32,027 nucleotides of DNA. It comes from Nitrospirota bacterium (lineage in GTDB: Bacteria > Nitrospirota > Thermodesulfovibrionia > Thermodesulfovibrionales > Magnetobacteriaceae). A model generated the notes under the pieces. It worked only from the letters and a program-made list of their open reading frames with translations, was not told the DNA's origin and made no database searches. Positions 6,643 to 15,265 of this stretch are shown piece by piece (within the stretch, counting starts at the first letter, position 1; every line of letters starts with the position of its first letter). Location of the stretch: positions 13,422 to 45,448 of the forward strand of contig JADFYB010000008.1 in the NCBI GenBank assembly GCA_015233245.1, read 5' to 3'. Both the position numbers and the translations under genes were made by a program.

Positions 6643-8313
6643 TCAGACTTTTTTGTTTGAGGACTTATGCTGCTTAGACGGTTGTTTTGATGGCAATTTA
6701 TCCTTAGCCGTATCATTTTTTACGACCTTTACGACATTACGGTGCTTAGCAGAGTCAATTTTAACTTTGTTTGAGGACCCCTTAGGCTTGTTATCGGATT
6801 TTTTGGCAACTTTGACAGTTTCTCTGCGCTTACTTGCTGCCGACTTAGTCTTACCCTTTTCAGTCATTGCCACTAATTTCGCAGAACTTGACTTATTGCC
6901 AGAGCGTTTTACAACTCTTATAGTTTTAGCTCCTTTTCTGCCTCTGCTGACAACAACCCTTGTTCTGCCCTTTACAGATACGGTTTCTCTTTCGGCATAT
7001 TTTTGTGTATCTGTTGAAGGTGGAAGGTAAACGGTAGTGTTTTTAGCTAATATTTCACTTATGCCATATGGATTTATATCTGACAAAACATCTGCAGGAA
7101 CTCTAAAACGTTTTGATATATGCTTAAGTGTATCTTGTTTCTTTTTTGTTTGGTAGGACTTAAGCATAGACCTCTGCAACTCTGGTGTGCTGTCGTATAC
7201 TGATAAAAAAGCTTCTTTTGTTCCATAAGGGATGCGCAGTTTATATTTAGACACTTTTGGTGGTATGCACCACTGTTTCAATTCAGGATTCAAAGACAAA
7301 ATTTTATCAACTGTGGTACCAGCCGCTTCAGCTATAAAGCTTATTGCTGCAGGTGGATTTATATAAACAACATCATAATCAATCGGTGCTTCATTTTCAA
7401 ACTCATCAAAACCATACTTTGCAGGCTCTGCTGCTATTTCTTTTGCGGCAAGGAACTTTGGTACATACTGCTTGGTTTCCTTAGCTATATGGTTTGTTTC
7501 GGCAAGCGACCAGAAACTGTCGGTATTAGCACGTTTCATAGCCTTATCTATACGTCCCTCACCTGCATTATAAGCAGCCAGTGCAAGGTTCCATGAGCCA
7601 TACCTCTCATACAGGAATTTAAGATAATCCGAGGCGGCATGAGTTGACTTCACAGGGTCACGCCTTTCGTCAACCCAACGGTTTATTTTCAAATTATACT
7701 TTCTTGCCGTCTGTTCCATAAACTGCCACGGTCCTACAGCATTCGCAGGTGACAGTGCATACACATTGTAACCGCTCTCTATAAGAGGCACATAAACCAG
7801 CTCCTCTGGCAGATTATTTTCTGCAAGTATCTTTTTCATCATTGGCAGATACTTTGAACCACGGTTAATCCACCGTGTGAAACTTGATTTCATTTTCTCA
7901 GAAAAAAACGATAAAAACATAGATACAGACTCGGTTTCTTTATCATTCCCACTGTTTAGGCCAAGGCTTGTTACAGTGTACGGGATGGTGTCATCTTTTT
8001 CAAAAACAGAATTCTCAGGCATAATACGTACTGCATACTCACTCATTCCATTAGAGTTGAGGTTTAAGTTAGTCGTTTGATCGTCAACAACTTTATGGGG
8101 GATTCTAAAAGATATATTCTGCTCGTTAGTGGCAGGTGAACAGCTTTTTTCATTAGAATAAAACAGGGCTTCGGTCGTAACCGGATAAATAAAAAGCGTT
8201 AACAACAATCCTATTTTTAATATATATCTCACGGCTAAGTCATTATACAACTTTTGGTTAAACTTGTCAAGATGTTTTTTTACATTTTTTTGATATTTTT
8301 TAGCTACCCGCAT
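6643..8313 (-). CDS. MltD-like membrane-bound lytic murein transglycosylase
   Basis: This 556-residue envelope protein cleaves peptidoglycan glycan strands. An N-terminal basic stretch and hydrophobic segment (about 31-50) give a signal anchor; no lipobox Cys is seen. The SLT domain (about 165-270) has the catalytic Glu179 in LIESGYN, then GPWQFM and AAYNAGEGR. A LysM-like segment (about 395-432, ISKRFRVPADVL to VYLPP) may bind peptidoglycan. The last roughly 110 residues are a low-complexity Lys/Ser-rich tail with many VxVVKK-like units, unusual for MltD. It starts 5 bases after the lspA stop and is the third gene of the ileS-lspA unit. Confidence 0.9.
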   Translation of the reverse strand: MRVAKKYQKNVKKHLDKFNQKLYNDLAVRYILKIGLLLTLFIYPVTTEALFYSNEKSCSPATNEQNISFRIPHKVVDDQTTNLNLNSNGMSEYAVRIMPENSVFEKDDTIPYTVTSLGLNSGNDKETESVSMFLSFFSEKMKSSFTRWINRGSKYLPMMKKILAENNLPEELVYVPLIESGYNVYALSPANAVGPWQFMEQTARKYNLKINRWVDERRDPVKSTHAASDYLKFLYERYGSWNLALAAYNAGEGRIDKAMKRANTDSFWSLAETNHIAKETKQYVPKFLAAKEIAAEPAKYGFDEFENEAPIDYDVVYINPPAAISFIAEAAGTTVDKILSLNPELKQWCIPPKVSKYKLRIPYGTKEAFLSVYDSTPELQRSMLKSYQTKKKQDTLKHISKRFRVPADVLSDINPYGISEILAKNTTVYLPPSTDTQKYAERETVSVKGRTRVVVSRGRKGAKTIRVVKRSGNKSSSAKLVAMTEKGKTKSAASKRRETVKVAKKSDNKPKGSSNKVKIDSAKHRNVVKVVKNDTAKDKLPSKQPSKQHKSSNKKV

Positions 8314-8318
8314 AAATA

Positions 8319-8780
8319 TTACTTCTTGGTCAACACAAACTGATTTAAAATTATAAGGAAAATTCCGATAGTTAAAGCCGAATCGGCAACGTTAAACGCT
8401 GGCCAGTGGTAGTTGCCAATGTGGCAGTCCAAAAAATCAACGACGCTGCCGCGCACAATTCTGTCAAAAAGATTCCCTGCCGCTCCTCCTAAAATTAATG
8501 AATATGAAAGGGTTTCCTTTTTGTGCGATTTAAGCAGCAGCACAACAATCACCACAAGGGCTATCAGTGTTATGGTTATGAAGATTGGATTGCCAAGAGC
8601 CTGAAAAGTGCTGAAGGCTGAGCCCAGGTTTCTAGCACTAACGATATTAAAAAAAGAAACTACCGGAACCACCTCATATAAAGTAAGTTTGACCGTTATC
8701 AGATATTTTGTTAACTGATCCAGCAGAAGGATTATAAGGGAAACTAAAAAGTACGGCGACTTTTCTTCTAATAAGGACAT
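8319..8780 (-). CDS. lspA: signal peptidase II (prolipoprotein signal peptidase)
   Basis: This 153-residue inner-membrane aspartyl protease removes lipoprotein signal peptides after lipidation. Four hydrophobic segments are visible. Conserved motifs are DQLTKY, ARNLGSAF, GGAAGNLFDR, VVDF with catalytic Asp115, and FNVAD with catalytic Asp133; the 18-residue spacing matches the family. Length is typical. It follows ileS by 12 bases, a widely conserved gene pairing, and has no strong Shine-Dalgarno, consistent with coupling to ileS translation. Confidence 0.97.
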   Translation of the reverse strand: MSLLEEKSPYFLVSLIILLLDQLTKYLITVKLTLYEVVPVVSFFNIVSARNLGSAFSTFQALGNPIFITITLIALVVIVVLLLKSHKKETLSYSLILGGAAGNLFDRIVRGSVVDFLDCHIGNYHWPAFNVADSALTIGIFLIILNQFVLTKK

Positions 8781-8792
8781 TGGATATGTTGG

Positions 8793-11588
8793 TTAGCTAA
8801 GCGCATCATGGCAGCGGGAGCAAACCTCCGGCGTGTCGGTAAAAGTTCCTACGGTTTCACTATAGTTCCAGCACCTCTGACATTTTTGTCCGTCGGCTTT
8901 AACGACTTTCACTGCAAGCCCCTTAATATCCTCACTGGTAAAGCAACTGTCATCAGTGTCATCATATTTGAACAGAAACGCTTGAGAGACAATAAAAAGA
9001 GTTGGCAGAAAATCTTCATAATCTTTAAGTAATGAATACAATGAGTTATCAGCATATACTTGAAGCTTTGCTTCAAGAGCGTTGCCTATAAATTTCTCCT
9101 GTCGTTTGAGTTCAAGTGCCTTGTTGGCAGCATTCCTTACGTTAATTAATTGGGCCCAGCGTGCCTCAAGCTCTTCATCAAGAAATTCGCTATTTACAAC
9201 TGGAAATGACGTTAAAAACACACTTTCCTCAAGATTCAGTGAGGCTGCAGCTTTCGATTTTCTGAGTGACTGCCAAACCTCCTCCGCTGTAAAAGAAAGA
9301 ATAGGCGCCATAAGCCGTGCCATCGAAGACACTATCTGGAGCATGATCCACTGTGCCGAGCGTCTCTCTGGTGAATCCTTTTTAAACGTATAAACACGAT
9401 CTTTTAATATATCAAGATAAAACGAACTCATATCAACAATGCAGAAGTTATGCAAAGTGTGGTAAACTTCGTGAAACTCAAAGCTCTGATACGAGGCGGT
9501 TACCGATTTTTTCAACCGTTGAAGGCGTGACATTGCCCAGCGGTCAACCTCTAACAGGGAACCCTTCATATCTGTGCCGTCAAAGTCCGATATGTTACCC
9601 AGCAAAAATCTTGCCGTGTTGCGGATTTTTCTGTACGCTTCAGTAAGACGTGCCATTATCTCGTTAGAAATACGCACGTCATTTCTGTAGTCCTCGGCAG
9701 AGGTCCAAAGCCTCAGAATTTCCGCTCCGCTTTTATTAATCACCTCATCGGGGGATATAACATTTCCCAGCGATTTGGACATCTTTTTGCCTTTGCCGTC
9801 AACAACAAAACCGTGGGTCAACACGGTACGAAACGGGGCTTTGCCTCGTGTTGCGGTTGCAGCAATCAGTGAGCTTTGAAACCACCCACGGTGCTGGTCA
9901 CTGCCCTCAAGGTACATATCGGCGGGCCACGAAAGTCCACTTACTCTTTCTAACACCGCAGCATGACTGACTCCTGAGTCAAACCACACATCGAGAATGT
10001 CCGTCTCTTTTTTAAAAGATCCGTGTCCGCACTTTTTGCAGACATAGCCAGTTGGCAGAAACTCATCCGGATTTATATCAAACCAGATGTCGGAACTATT
10101 CTCTTTAAAGGTTTCCACTATGCGGTCAAGGATTTCCGTCTCTGTTACCGGCTCTTTACACTCTTTACATAAAAACACTGCTATCGGCACACCCCACGCC
10201 CGCTGTCTGGATATGCACCAATCGGGGCGGTTTTTCATAGTCCCTACGATCCGGTCTTTTCCCCAGCCCGGTACCCAGGTAACATCATCTATCTCTTTAA
10301 GACATCTCCCTTTAAGATTTTCCGCATCCATGGAGATAAACCACTGCTCAGTAGCCCGGAATATGACAGGCTTTTTGCATCTCCAGCAGTGGGGATATGA
10401 ATGGATTAGCGATGAGGCGTTAATTAAAGAGCCGTTTTGCCTGAGGTGTTCTATGATTTCCTCATTAGCTGCAAAAACAAACTTACCGTGCAAAAACCCT
10501 GCGTCTTTTGTGAATTTACCGTTGTCATCAACCGGTACATATATATCAAGGCCGTTCTTTAAACCAGCCCGGTAGTCGTCCTCACCGTGACCTGGCGCTA
10601 TGTGGACAATTCCAGTGCCGTCTGTAACTGTTACGAAATCTCCTGTTATTACGGGTGAAAGTCTGTCTATAAATGGATGATGGGCACGGAGTCCCTCTAA
10701 TTGAGCGCCTGAGATTGTCTTTTCCGTCACCCCTGTAAAACCGGTCTCAGCGGTAATTTTTTCAAGAAGTTCTGAAGCGGCAATAAAATATTGATTTTCG
10801 TTCTTAACGACGGCATATTGAACGTCAGGGTTTACGGCAAGGGCAAGATTGGCCGGAAGAGTCCAAGGAGTGGTTGTCCAGATTACTATATAGACATCCT
10901 TATTATCAAAACCGATCTTTTTGGCGTCTTCTGCCATAAGTTTAAACTTAACATATATTGAAGGAGAAGTTTTATCGGCATACTCAACCTCAGCCTCGGC
11001 CAGTGCCGTTACACACGATGAGCACCAATGAACGGGTTTTCTCCCCCTATAGACATAGCCGTTTTTCAAAACCTTAAAAAACTCCCCGACTATTGCTGCC
11101 TCATAACCGTACGTCATAGTTATGTAGGGGTTAAACCAATCGCCAAATCCGCCAAGACGCATGAACTCATCCCGTTGGATGTTGATAAATTTATCGGCAT
11201 ATTCGCGACAGAGTTTTCGTTTTTGCCCAATGGTAACTTCGTGTTTTTTGCTCCCCAGGTTTTTATCAACCTGAAGCTCAATAGGAAGACCGTGACAGTC
11301 CCATCCCGGCACATACGGGCTGAAGTGTCCGTTAAGAGAATTAAATTTTACAATTATATCTTTAAGGATTTTGTTTAAGGCGTGTCCAATATGAATGTGC
11401 CCATTGGCATACGGAGGGCCGTCATGAAGAATATACGAGGAATTCCCTGAATTTTTCTCAAGCATTTTTGTGTAAACATCAGTATCTTTCCAAAAAGCCA
11501 AAAACTCAAGCTCTCGCTTTGAAAGGTTGGCTTTCATCGGAAAGTCCGTCTCTGGCAGATTTAATGTGTCTTTAAAGGCCTTAGCCAC
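8793..11588 (-). CDS. ileS: isoleucyl-tRNA synthetase
   Basis: This 931-residue class I synthetase charges tRNA-Ile. The HIGH motif is at residues 66-69 (GHIHIGHA) and KMSKS at 602-606. The editing domain with GTGIVHIAPGHGEDD lies between them, and a C-terminal zinc finger (CQRCW, CSRCH) ends the protein. Length and architecture match the bacterial IleS1 type. Translation starts with GTG at 11588. There is no Shine-Dalgarno; a consensus promoter is immediately upstream, so the mRNA is probably leaderless. It heads an operon with lspA and the transglycosylase. I see no T-box-like leader, and there is no room for one. Confidence 0.98.
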   Translation of the reverse strand: MAKAFKDTLNLPETDFPMKANLSKRELEFLAFWKDTDVYTKMLEKNSGNSSYILHDGPPYANGHIHIGHALNKILKDIIVKFNSLNGHFSPYVPGWDCHGLPIELQVDKNLGSKKHEVTIGQKRKLCREYADKFINIQRDEFMRLGGFGDWFNPYITMTYGYEAAIVGEFFKVLKNGYVYRGRKPVHWCSSCVTALAEAEVEYADKTSPSIYVKFKLMAEDAKKIGFDNKDVYIVIWTTTPWTLPANLALAVNPDVQYAVVKNENQYFIAASELLEKITAETGFTGVTEKTISGAQLEGLRAHHPFIDRLSPVITGDFVTVTDGTGIVHIAPGHGEDDYRAGLKNGLDIYVPVDDNGKFTKDAGFLHGKFVFAANEEIIEHLRQNGSLINASSLIHSYPHCWRCKKPVIFRATEQWFISMDAENLKGRCLKEIDDVTWVPGWGKDRIVGTMKNRPDWCISRQRAWGVPIAVFLCKECKEPVTETEILDRIVETFKENSSDIWFDINPDEFLPTGYVCKKCGHGSFKKETDILDVWFDSGVSHAAVLERVSGLSWPADMYLEGSDQHRGWFQSSLIAATATRGKAPFRTVLTHGFVVDGKGKKMSKSLGNVISPDEVINKSGAEILRLWTSAEDYRNDVRISNEIMARLTEAYRKIRNTARFLLGNISDFDGTDMKGSLLEVDRWAMSRLQRLKKSVTASYQSFEFHEVYHTLHNFCIVDMSSFYLDILKDRVYTFKKDSPERRSAQWIMLQIVSSMARLMAPILSFTAEEVWQSLRKSKAAASLNLEESVFLTSFPVVNSEFLDEELEARWAQLINVRNAANKALELKRQEKFIGNALEAKLQVYADNSLYSLLKDYEDFLPTLFIVSQAFLFKYDDTDDSCFTSEDIKGLAVKVVKADGQKCQRCWNYSETVGTFTDTPEVCSRCHDALS

Positions 11589-11596
11589 AACTTAAA

Positions 11597-11626
11597 ATTA
11601 TAATCCACTGACTGATTTTATGTCAA
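11597..11626 (-). promoter_or_regulatory. consensus promoter of ileS-lspA-transglycosylase operon
   Basis: On the minus strand a perfect TTGACA (11626-11621) and perfect TATAAT (11602-11597) are 18 bases apart. Only 8 bases separate the -10 from the ileS GTG, placing the predicted start at 11591-11588, so the transcript is leaderless or has about three leader bases. Confidence 0.8.
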
Positions 11627-11670
11627 GAAGTAAACGGATTTTCAATAAATTCTTTTTTTTCCGGGGGTAA

Positions 11671-11698
11671 TTGACAAAAGATACTTTTGTTCTATAAT
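11671..11698 (+). promoter_or_regulatory. consensus promoter for the YtxH-like gene
   Basis: A perfect TTGACA (11671-11676) and perfect TATAAT (11693-11698) are separated by 16 bases. The predicted start is at 11705-11706, coinciding with an ATG that opens a 20-codon ORF. It is divergent from the ileS promoter about 45 bases away. Confidence 0.8.
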
Positions 11699-11705
11699 AT
11701 AACTG

Positions 11706-11768
11706 ATGATGCTCGATAAAGATGTGCTCAATAAAGAGTCAACAGGGGATGAAGGGTTAAAGTTATGA
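11706..11768 (+). CDS. short leaderless leader ORF (20 codons), coupled to next gene
   Basis: Two consecutive ATG codons at 11706 and 11709 open a frame of 19-20 residues rich in charged residues (MMLDKDVLNKESTGDEGLKL). It ends with TGA at 11766-11768, overlapping the ATG of the downstream gene as ATGA. The first ATG sits at the predicted transcription start. It may be a translation-initiating leader for the downstream gene rather than a functional peptide. No homologue is recognised. Confidence 0.5.
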   Translation: MMLDKDVLNKESTGDEGLKL

Positions 11769-12073
11769 TAAATCCGAAACAAAAGTTAGCCAGTGCGATA
11801 GTGTTTGCATCGGTTTTTTTAGGCAGTTTCATGGGAGCAGCAGTAACTGTAATAACAACGCCCAAAGCAGCCGCAGAGGGATTGAGGGACAAACTGGGTG
11901 GTACTGCAGAAGCACTGAAGGAAAATGTGACGGAACACCTTGACAGTGTTGCAATAAAACTAATAGAAAATAGCACACATTTGCTGACAAAGGCAAAGAT
12001 GACTATTGATAACTATGAACACATTATAGGCACAATAAAAGAATCTCTGCCAAGTATTCTAAAGAAGAGCTAA
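11765..12073 (+). CDS. small single-span YtxH-like membrane protein
   Basis: This 102-residue protein has an N-terminal hydrophobic segment (about 9-31, with a Gly/Ala-rich face) followed by an amphipathic helical region (about 40-102) typical of YtxH or stress-type helical membrane proteins. The family call is by overall pattern only. The start overlaps the stop of a short leader ORF, and GAAGGG lies about 9 bases upstream, so ribosome delivery could be by coupling. It converges with a small membrane protein gene on the other strand. Confidence 0.7.
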   Translation: MINPKQKLASAIVFASVFLGSFMGAAVTVITTPKAAAEGLRDKLGGTAEALKENVTEHLDSVAIKLIENSTHLLTKAKMTIDNYEHIIGTIKESLPSILKKS

Positions 12074-12106
12074 CGCTCTCTCCCACTCCAGGTTCTGGTA
12101 TAAACG

Positions 12107-12553
12107 CTACAGACTAAGATCAGCGAGATTAATTCGGCCATTTTCCATTGAGGCGTACTCGACGTTTGTTTTTTCATCTTTTATCTTTATACTGAGAGTA
12201 AGCCCAAGAGATTCTCTGGCACCAGCGATGGACTTAATAAAATTTTTTCTTTCGTTAACGGTGTTTTTTCTCCACAGTGCACCATCAACTTTTACCAACA
12301 GACCCCCGTCTGTCTCACTGTGGCCTTTAACAAAACCATAGGTGTTCTTTACGAAAATGCCATCAAGCGCATTGTTAGCGGCTTCTATCATCTTTGGGTC
12401 AGTGCTTCTTTGAGGGGCCTTTGCCTGGACTCTGCCAAAACTCCCTGTAAACAGCATTATCGAATAAATGAAAATTACAGCCGCTAAGAGTATTATGCTT
12501 GCAAATTTTACCACATTTACTTTCTTAATCTTACACCCTACTGAACTCTCCAT
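12107..12553 (-). CDS. small membrane-anchored protein of unknown function
   Basis: The start at 12553 gives 148 residues and is chosen because GGGAGGT lies 7 bases upstream; a longer frame to 12610 has no such site. A basic N-terminus precedes one transmembrane segment (about 15-37), followed by a roughly 110-residue soluble domain likely on the periplasmic side, with a short strand/helix pattern (FVKNTYGFVKG, GGLLVKVDGALWRK). The domain faintly resembles periplasmic lipoprotein-like folds, but I do not recognise it. It stands alone, convergent with the YtxH-like gene and divergent from the chemoreceptor gene. Confidence 0.75.
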   Translation of the reverse strand: MESSVGCKIKKVNVVKFASIILLAAVIFIYSIMLFTGSFGRVQAKAPQRSTDPKMIEAANNALDGIFVKNTYGFVKGHSETDGGLLVKVDGALWRKNTVNERKNFIKSIAGARESLGLTLSIKIKDEKTNVEYASMENGRINLADLSL

Positions 12554-12690
12554 GTAGAAGACCTCCCTGGTTTTTGGTCGTACATCAATAACGATAAAAC
12601 CATTGTACACTACGGTTTAAACCTTTGTAAAGAGCAAACAGATTTAAATCATGGTGGATTTGTTCTTTTTTACCAAACAGGGAAAAAGTG

Positions 12691-12720
12691 TTGAATATAT
12701 TTTCAGGATTGTTTTATCAT
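12691..12720 (+). promoter_or_regulatory. possible promoter of chemoreceptor gene
   Basis: TTGAAT (12691-12696) and TATCAT (12715-12720) are separated by 18 bases, about 45 bases ahead of the preferred ATG at 12766. This is a moderate match only. Confidence 0.45.
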
Positions 12721-12765
12721 ATCGTTGAGGAGTTACTAAAAAAAGAAAACACAGGGGATAATGAT

Positions 12766-14781
12766 ATGAAAATTAAGGCGAAAATGAGAGGAACTGTGTT
12801 TGTGGTCTTTCTGCTTACTATTATCAGTGCTGTCTCAGTTTATACTCTGCTTGACAAGATGGCCTTTGACGGAAGGGTGGTTAATTATTCTGGCATAGTA
12901 AGGGGTGCAACCCAAAGACTTGTAAAGTTGGAGTTATCGGGTAAGCCAATGGACGACCTGATTCAGAATGTAGATAAAATTATAGACAGTTTAATTAGTG
13001 GCAGCACTGAGTTACAACTGCCTGGGGTGTCCGACAGCAGCTATATTGAGAACATGACTGAGGTGCGTAAGTCATGGGGCGAGCTGAAAAGCGCTATATT
13101 AAAAGGCAGGACAGATCCCTCATCGAGGGACACCATTTTAAAGCAAAGCGAGGGCTTCTTTGAACTGACTAATAAAGCAGTGTCTGTGGCTGAGAAATTC
13201 TCAAAGAATAAGATAGATACCCTTAAGCACATACAGTTATTTATTTTAATTGTTAACTTAGTTATTGTAATTTTTATATGGGTATTTAGTGATAAGCATT
13301 TCTCCTCACCCCTTACGATGCTCGCATCTAAAGTTGACACGCTGGTAAGAGGAGACCTGAGGCTAAGTATTGATTACAGGAGTGCTGATGAAATAGGAAT
13401 CCTTTCACAAGGCATGGACGAGATGGTACGGTCCTTTAGCACCACAATAAATACAATACTAAGCATTGCGGACAGACTTTCAATAAACACCGAAAAAATC
13501 ATGCAATCCAAAGCGGAAAAAACAAAAGTGGGATATGAAAACCTCGCTTCACACGCATCACAATCGGCAGGGGCCGCCGAGGATTTGACTCTCACGATTA
13601 CCGACATAGCAGCCAACACAACTTTGGTGGATGAGGCCTCTGCAGTGGCCATGGAAAGCGCAAATAAGGGTAAAAACATATCGGATGGAGCTATTGAAAT
13701 TATCAATCAGGTACATGCCTCCACTTTAGAGCTTTCGGCAATGGTTAAAAACCTCAATGAAAGCGTGGCGGAAATCAGCAACGTTGTAACGGTAATCAAT
13801 GACATAGCCGACCAGACCAATCTGCTTGCACTTAACGCAGCCATAGAGGCAGCCCGTGCCGGAGAGCAGGGACGCGGCTTTGCAGTGGTTGCTGATGAGG
13901 TAAGGAAACTTGCTGAGAAAACAATAAAACAGACAGCGGAGATTTATCAGAAAATTAAAGCCGTACAGGAGGACTCCGAGGGGACAGCTAAATCAATGGC
14001 TGATGCTTCTGTCGGTGTATCCAAAGCTACGGAGTACATAAACGAGGTCGGCAGTTCGCTGACAAACATTGTAGATAATGTTAAAAACACACGGGATAAG
14101 GTGCAACAGATACAGACATCGGTAAACAGACAAGTTGAGCTTTCCGACAAGGTAGCAACCAACATGGTAAAAACATCTGCCGTGGTCTCTGATATGGGCA
14201 GCATGGCTAACGAGGTCATGGATGATTTGACTCTTTTAACCGGCATATCCAGTGAACTAAGAGCGGCCTCTGCAAAGTTTAAGACCAACGCTGAGAGTAT
14301 GACAAAAGCGGATATGCACAACCAGCTTGAACGCTCAGCCCGTATCGGACACGAACCGCACCCCTCAGCGCTTGGTATGCAGTTTGACGATTCTTTTTTA
14401 GTTGGAAATCAAACAATAGACAGACAACATCAGGAATTGTTTAAATTAAAAAATGATCTGCTTGCAGTTATGTCCGAGGGCAAGGGGAAAGAAGAAATAG
14501 CAAAAGTGCTACATTTTCTTGAGGATTACGTAGTTAATCATTTCTCAACTGAAGAGAATTTTATGAAAAAATATGACTACCCTGATATGCACTCACACAT
14601 ACCTCAACATAAGGCACTACTGGAGGCGGTCGGGGGTTTTAAGGAAAGATTTGTAAAAAATGGCCCGTCACGTGCCCTTCTGATGGATATTCAACAAGCG
14701 GTTGACAACTGGCTGAATGCTCATATAAAAAACGTTGACGTGTTATTGGGCAAATTTCTTGCGTCAAAAGGAAATGCTTAA
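12766..14781 (+). CDS. methyl-accepting chemotaxis protein with C-terminal hemerythrin
   Basis: This 671-residue membrane chemoreceptor starts at ATG 12766, preceded by AGGGG; a GTG 78 bases earlier extends the frame but lacks a ribosome site. TM1 (about 9-27) and TM2 (about 155-175) flank a periplasmic helical domain with [11 protein letters not shown], similar to PilJ/NarX-type sensor helices. HAMP (about 176-230) and the signalling hairpin (about 250-520, with [34 protein letters not shown] split here by family consensus) follow. Residues about 535-668 form a bacteriohemerythrin with His555, the HFSTEE and HSHIPQH pairs and NAHIKNVD, so all diiron ligands appear present. Likely an oxygen or redox taxis receptor acting through CheA/CheW, which are not in this window. 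A CheY-like gene follows. Confidence 0.93.
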   Translation: MKIKAKMRGTVFVVFLLTIISAVSVYTLLDKMAFDGRVVNYSGIVRGATQRLVKLELSGKPMDDLIQNVDKIIDSLISGSTELQLPGVSDSSYIENMTEVRKSWGELKSAILKGRTDPSSRDTILKQSEGFFELTNKAVSVAEKFSKNKIDTLKHIQLFILIVNLVIVIFIWVFSDKHFSSPLTMLASKVDTLVRGDLRLSIDYRSADEIGILSQGMDEMVRSFSTTINTILSIADRLSINTEKIMQSKAEKTKVGYENLASHASQSAGAAEDLTLTITDIAANTTLVDEASAVAMESANKGKNISDGAIEIINQVHASTLELSAMVKNLNESVAEISNVVTVINDIADQTNLLALNAAIEAARAGEQGRGFAVVADEVRKLAEKTIKQTAEIYQKIKAVQEDSEGTAKSMADASVGVSKATEYINEVGSSLTNIVDNVKNTRDKVQQIQTSVNRQVELSDKVATNMVKTSAVVSDMGSMANEVMDDLTLLTGISSELRAASAKFKTNAESMTKADMHNQLERSARIGHEPHPSALGMQFDDSFLVGNQTIDRQHQELFKLKNDLLAVMSEGKGKEEIAKVLHFLEDYVVNHFSTEENFMKKYDYPDMHSHIPQHKALLEAVGGFKERFVKNGPSRALLMDIQQAVDNWLNAHIKNVDVLLGKFLASKGNA

Positions 14782-14830
14782 AAACAAAGTAACTGCGTAT
14801 TAGCTACAGCTAAGAAACAGGTGGTGCTTT

Positions 14831-15238
14831 ATGAAGATATTAATAGCGGAAGATGAGTTCTTAAGTCGCTCTATGTTACAACGTTTTTTTGAAAAATATG
14901 GAGATGTGGATGTTACGATAAATGGGGAGGAGGCTATCTCCGCTTTTCAAACCGCCGTTGAAGGTGCAGAGCCTTATGGTCTCGTTTGCCTTGACATCAT
15001 GATGCCTAAGATGGATGGAATCACTGCCTTGATGTATATTCGTAATAAAGAAAAATCTATGGGAATCACATCTGAACGTGCTGTAAAAGTTATTATGACT
15101 ACGTCTCTGGATCCGCCCTCAGACTTAATTGATGCTTTCTACAAAGGAGTTAACAAGTGTAACGATTATGTTACAAAACCTGTTGATTTTCAAACTCTTT
15201 CTGATATACTGGAAAAATACGGCTTTCATCAGCAATAG
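14831..15238 (+). CDS. CheY-like single-domain response regulator
   Basis: This 135-residue stand-alone receiver has the acidic pair Glu7/Asp8, phospho-acceptor Asp55 (LVCLDIMMPKMDG), a Thr in IMTTS and Lys in VTKPVD. It has no output domain, so it would act by protein contact, like CheY or a phosphorelay intermediate. AGGTGG lies 7 bases ahead of ATG. It follows the hemerythrin chemoreceptor by 49 bases and is convergent with a hybrid kinase whose HPt domain could also serve it. This receiver subfamily (phospho-site in DIMMPKMDG with a nearby RNKE) often sits with chemoreceptors; the partner is inferred. Confidence 0.92.
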   Translation: MKILIAEDEFLSRSMLQRFFEKYGDVDVTINGEEAISAFQTAVEGAEPYGLVCLDIMMPKMDGITALMYIRNKEKSMGITSERAVKVIMTTSLDPPSDLIDAFYKGVNKCNDYVTKPVDFQTLSDILEKYGFHQQ

Positions 15239-15265
15239 GCGGGGATTGGTCTGATACAATTATCT

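Noticed and set aside
11589-11760. T-box or other riboswitch leader ahead of ileS
   Set aside because: The promoter -10 ends 8 bases before the start codon, leaving no leader RNA.
12688-12765. Upstream GTG start extending the chemoreceptor by 26 residues
   Set aside because: No ribosome site precedes it, while AGGGG precedes ATG 12766, which gives a normal N-terminal membrane segment.
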